From an uncultured Clostridia bacterium (lineage in GTDB: Bacteria; Bacillota; Clostridia; Oscillospirales; Oscillospiraceae): DNA of 7,615 nt. The notes under the pieces were generated by a model that saw nothing but the letters and a program-made list of their open reading frames with translations, made no database searches and was not told the origin of the DNA. This document shows, piece after piece, positions 7,610 to 7,615 of this stretch. The position numbers were made by a program, and so were the translations under genes. Numbering within the stretch: position 1 is the stretch's first letter; every line of letters begins with the position of its first letter. The stretch is taken from assembly GCA_946006895.1 (NCBI GenBank), contig CAMFZO010000065.1, positions 1 to 7,615 on the forward strand, read 5' to 3'.

Positions 7610-7615
7610 TGGCAG

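Larger units (their letters stand above)
7043..7615. other. Gene-free repeat-dense region upstream of gyrB
   Basis: No credible gene is visible. After about 50 bases of gyrB leader there are seven GTAG-hairpin copies or half copies, a 69-base heptamer/hairpin module, and an A/T-rich 11-bp inverted repeat. The gyrB promoter should lie here, but I cannot pick a convincing -35/-10 pair. No DnaA-box cluster, recF or dnaN remnant is visible, so this does not look like the classical origin neighbourhood. The last 60 bases may lead into a plus-strand gene beyond the edge. Confidence 0.75.

Overview
The window looks chromosomal, from a moderately GC-rich Gram-positive (Bacillota), most likely a gut Clostridia of the Oscillospiraceae/Ruminococcaceae type. 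This is inferred from strong AAGGAGG-type ribosome binding sites before every gene, a gyrase B without the large insert seen in E. coli, a GyrB-GyrA gene order, and intergenic DNA packed with GC-rich palindromes. No ribosomal RNA marker is present, so the taxonomy is an inference.

All four genes lie on the minus strand and read from right to left: gyrB (7042-5060), gyrA (5045-2493), a small two-helix membrane protein resembling YcxB (2322-1606), and hemW (1602-400). gyrB and gyrA are 14 bases apart and hemW follows the YcxB-like gene after 3 bases, so each pair is translationally linked. A 170-base gap made almost entirely of repeats separates the pairs, and it holds no convincing terminator. 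An intrinsic terminator follows hemW (349-389). The gyrase subunits form the A2B2 enzyme that supercoils DNA. HemW is a radical SAM heme chaperone. No functional link between the two pairs is evident.

The non-coding parts (1-399, 2323-2492, 7043-7615) are the unusual part. They contain about a dozen copies of a 23-26 base element built as GTAG plus an 8-bp stem and a short loop. Stem sequences differ between copies with compensating changes, and the 6-base loop GACTCT is shared by two subfamilies. This layout (GTAG foot, hairpin, alternating orientation, pairs separated by 21-30 bases) resembles the REP/BIME elements of Proteobacteria that are moved by RAYT (TnpA-REP) transposases; that comparison is mine. 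Interleaved with them is a 69-base module: heptamers of the type GTGAAYN, then a linker, then a GTCTGC-TTC-GCAGAC hairpin. It occurs in nearly identical inverted copies on both sides of the operon and as an expanded copy after gyrA. One hairpin copy and the heptamer array have become the last codons and the stop codon of gyrA.
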